From DATMNI01 sp035570275 (lineage in GTDB: Bacteria; Acidobacteriota; Terriglobia; Bryobacterales; Bryobacteraceae): a DNA stretch of 5,760 nt. The stretch's first letter is position 1, and every line of letters begins with the position of its first letter. The stretch lies in contig DATMNI010000095.1 of the NCBI GenBank assembly GCA_035570275.1, positions 1 through 5,760 of the forward strand, given 5' to 3'. The translations under genes and the position numbers were made by a program. The notes under the pieces were generated by a model. That model did not search any database and was not told the DNA's origin. It saw nothing but the letters and a program-made list of their open reading frames with translations. Positions 3,838 through 5,760 of the stretch are shown here, one piece after another.

Positions 3838-5760
3838 TTACTTTATTGCGACCGTGACGCCGCTGGGAGTGTTCGCCCCACCGGTCGCTATCCCGATCTG
3901 CACTGCCGGGCCGGTTGGCGCATCCGTGGGGATTTGCACGTTGATCTGCTGGAGTCCGGTGGTGTAGCCTGGCGCGGCTCCGGCGAATTGCACCGAAGTC
4001 TGCGCATCGCCGAAGACTACTGTAACTGGCTGGGCAAGCTGCAGAAGGCCGTTGATATCCGGGGCGTTGTAGATACCGCACCCGGTGCCGTAAAGGGAAA
4101 TGTAGTCGCCGCGCGCGGCCGGCAAGGCAGGCCCGTTGAGGCCGGAATCCTGATTAAGGACGCTTGCCTGACCGACCCCATTCGCCGAGGCTGTAAAGAT
4201 TGCCGGAGCCGCGGCGGAGGCAGACAAGAGATAAGGCTGCGACCGGTCTGCTCCGCACACTACCTGCAGGGAAACAACGCCGGCGGGAATGCCCGGCGGA
4301 ACCACGAAATTGATCTGCGAATTGGTGACGGCCAGGATTTCGGCGGCGGACGCGCCGATCAGAACCTGCGGATTTGGCCCACACGCCAGGTTAGCGCCGA
4401 ACAGCGAGAGGATGGTGTTGGGCGCTGCCACTCCGGGCTGAAAGCTGGCGCCGTTAGCGACACCGCTAATCTGGATCCGCGAGTTGACCGTCACCGGCAG
4501 GACGGCGCTGGTGGATGGGTTGGACCGACTGTCGCCGCTGTAGGTGGCTGTCATAAGGTGCTCGCCCAGCCCCACGGTGGCGATGTCGTAAGACGCGACG
4601 CCGCCGACGAGAGGCACGGTTGCGAGCTTAGTGAAGCCATCCTGAAACGTGACAGTGCCGGCCGGCGCCGCGAAATGCGGCACGTCCACACCCACCTGGG
4701 CAAGTAAGGACACGGTTTGACCGAAGAGCACATTGTTGGCGGTGGTACTGATGGCGATGGAAGTGGGTGCAGGCGCTCCGAGCAACACGAAAACCCCGCC
4801 GGCGAGATTGTCGAAGACGATTGCGGCGGCGAGGTCCACCCTGCCGTCGCCATTGAAATCGGCGGCGACAATGGCGGTGGCTTCAGTTCCAAAGTTGCCG
4901 GGGTTTCCCAAGGGCGGTGTGAAAGTACCAGCACCATTGTTGAGCAGCACGGTAACGCCAGAGCGAGTGGAGACGGCGAGGTCTGGCACACCGTCACCGT
5001 TGAGGTCCCCGACTGCGACGCCAGCAGGAAAGTGCCCCACGGCAAAGGGGCTCGCCGGGGAGGGTGTAAATCCGCCGAAGCCGTTACCGAGCAACACGGT
5101 CACGCTGTCGGACGCGCCGTTGGCAACCGCCAGGTCCGGCCTTCCGTCGCGGTTGAAATCTGCGACCGCCACCCACAGTGGTTCCTCTCCAACGGTGAGG
5201 GGACTTCCTGCCGCGGCCGTGAAGCCGCCAGCGCCATTGCCAAGCATTACGGCGACGGCAAAGGGTAACTGGTAGGCCGGCGGGTTTACTCCGCCTGTTC
5301 CCGGAATCAGGTCGCCGTGGGCGCGGGCAATGGCGAGGTCCGGTTTGCCATCGCCGTTGAAATCCGCCACCGCAACGGCTGTTACACCGAACTCGGTAGC
5401 AAACGGGCTTCCCGGGGCGAGGGTGAATGTGCCAGTGCCGTTGCCGAGCAGCACGTAGACCCCGCCGAACTGGTCCCCGACCACAAGATCCGGACGGCCA
5501 TCCCGGTTGAAGTCGCCAACCGCCACCGCACCGAGGCGGTGGCTGCCCACGGAAATGGGACTCCCCGGCGCGGGCGAGAAGGCGCCGCGCCCGTCGCCGA
5601 GTAAGACCGAAATGTTGTTGCTGCTATAGTTGGTGACCGCGAGGTCTAACCGGCCGTCGCCATTGAAGTCCGCCGCGACCACCTCCTGCGGAAAATCGCC
5701 AACGGCAACCGTGCCTCCCGGCGTGAAACCACCGCCGCCATTGCCGAAAAGGAGGGTCAC
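3838..5760 (-). CDS. FG-GAP/VCBS repeat protein with Ig-like and Solibacter-type C-terminal domains (5' end outside window)
   Basis: The last 640 residues of a large protein whose start and any signal peptide lie beyond the right edge. Residues 1-330 form an FG-GAP/VCBS beta-propeller: six calcium-binding loops of the pattern DFNGDGRLD occur at about 31, 83, 133, 201, 252 and 301, each followed by DLAV-like and VLLGNG-like strands and a FTPxPGSP turn. Residues about 331-427 are a bacterial Ig-like domain (GTVTFQDG, then LGEHLMTATYSGDSRSNPS). Residues about 430-640 match the Solibacter C-terminal domain: VANGASFQPGVAAPNTILSL, SQINFVVPPGIPAGVVSLQV, APAIFT, DYISLYGTGCG and LQQINVQIPTDAPTGPAV. 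Such proteins are expected outside the cytoplasm, where calcium-loaded propellers commonly bind partners or surfaces; no catalytic motif is visible and a specific role is not assigned. Stop TAA at 3838-3840. It is transcribed toward the DGPF operon, 97 bp away. Confidence 0.93.
   Translation of the reverse strand: MTLLFGNGGGGFTPGGTVAVGDFPQEVVAADFNGDGRLDLAVTNYSSNNISVLLGDGRGAFSPAPGSPISVGSHRLGAVAVGDFNRDGRPDLVVGDQFGGVYVLLGNGTGTFTLAPGSPFATEFGVTAVAVADFNGDGKPDLAIARAHGDLIPGTGGVNPPAYQLPFAVAVMLGNGAGGFTAAAGSPLTVGEEPLWVAVADFNRDGRPDLAVANGASDSVTVLLGNGFGGFTPSPASPFAVGHFPAGVAVGDLNGDGVPDLAVSTRSGVTVLLNNGAGTFTPPLGNPGNFGTEATAIVAADFNGDGRVDLAAAIVFDNLAGGVFVLLGAPAPTSIAISTTANNVLFGQTVSLLAQVGVDVPHFAAPAGTVTFQDGFTKLATVPLVGGVASYDIATVGLGEHLMTATYSGDSRSNPSTSAVLPVTVNSRIQISGVANGASFQPGVAAPNTILSLFGANLACGPNPQVLIGASAAEILAVTNSQINFVVPPGIPAGVVSLQVVCGADRSQPYLLSASAAAPAIFTASANGVGQASVLNQDSGLNGPALPAARGDYISLYGTGCGIYNAPDINGLLQLAQPVTVVFGDAQTSVQFAGAAPGYTTGLQQINVQIPTDAPTGPAVQIGIATGGANTPSGVTVAIK
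4834..5670 (-). repeat. Six FG-GAP repeat units of about 150 bp
   Basis: The calcium-loop codons recur at about 5644-5670, 5488-5514, 5338-5364, 5134-5160, 4981-5007 and 4834-4860. Spacings are 52, 50, 68, 51 and 49 codons, so the third unit carries an extra 18 or so codons (around residues 147-166 of the visible protein, GDLIPGTGGVNPPAY). The units are diverged at base level, indicating old duplications held by protein selection. Confidence 0.88.

Noticed and set aside
3934..5604. Plus-strand open frames opposite the FG-GAP protein
   Set aside because: The repeated GDGEV and VAVEI-like pattern simply reflects the FG-GAP repeats read on the wrong strand.

Overview
The window most likely comes from an Acidobacteriota genome of the Bryobacterales/Solibacter type. 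The strongest clue is the C-terminal domain of the large surface protein at 3838-5760. It has the NGASFQPG...NTILSLFGANLA start and late QINVQIP block that I recall as the Solibacter C-terminal domain (TIGR03437). GC-rich coding sequence and the FG-GAP/Ig-like architecture agree with this. Every gene I accept lies on the minus strand, so the window reads biologically from right to left.

Layout, right to left. (1) 5760-3838: 3' part of a large secreted-type protein with an FG-GAP beta-propeller, an Ig-like domain and a Solibacter-type C-terminal domain. (2) 3740-2127: a two-gene unit encoding a YCII/DGPF-domain protein and an ECF sigma factor with a long C-terminal extension, i.e. the ECF42 pairing. 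A near-ideal ECF42-type promoter (TGTCGA-N17-CGTC) precedes the first gene. (3) 2103-1457: a second two-gene unit encoding a four-helix membrane protein and a short XRE-type repressor, translationally coupled through ATGA. Its strong sigma70-type promoter (TTGACA-N17-TACTAT) lies inside the last codons of the sigma-factor gene and is bracketed by a 14-bp inverted repeat, a good candidate autoregulatory operator. (4) 1266-589: an RraA-like / HMG aldolase-like protein, preceded by a 190-bp intergenic stretch with a repeat-like hairpin. (5) About 580-263: a decayed fragment of a type I restriction specificity subunit (HsdS). (6) 156-1: the 5' end of an ISL3-like transposase gene, running off the left edge.

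The central section holds two small regulatory circuits back to back: an alternative sigma factor that probably drives its own DGPF-sigma operon, and an XRE repressor that probably controls its own membrane-protein operon. The left 0.6 kb looks like a mobile, decaying zone where an insertion sequence abuts a broken restriction gene. I see no CRISPR array, tRNA or rRNA. The window is mostly made of recognisable families; the most informative parts are the two promoter/operator regions and the hsdS/IS remnant.
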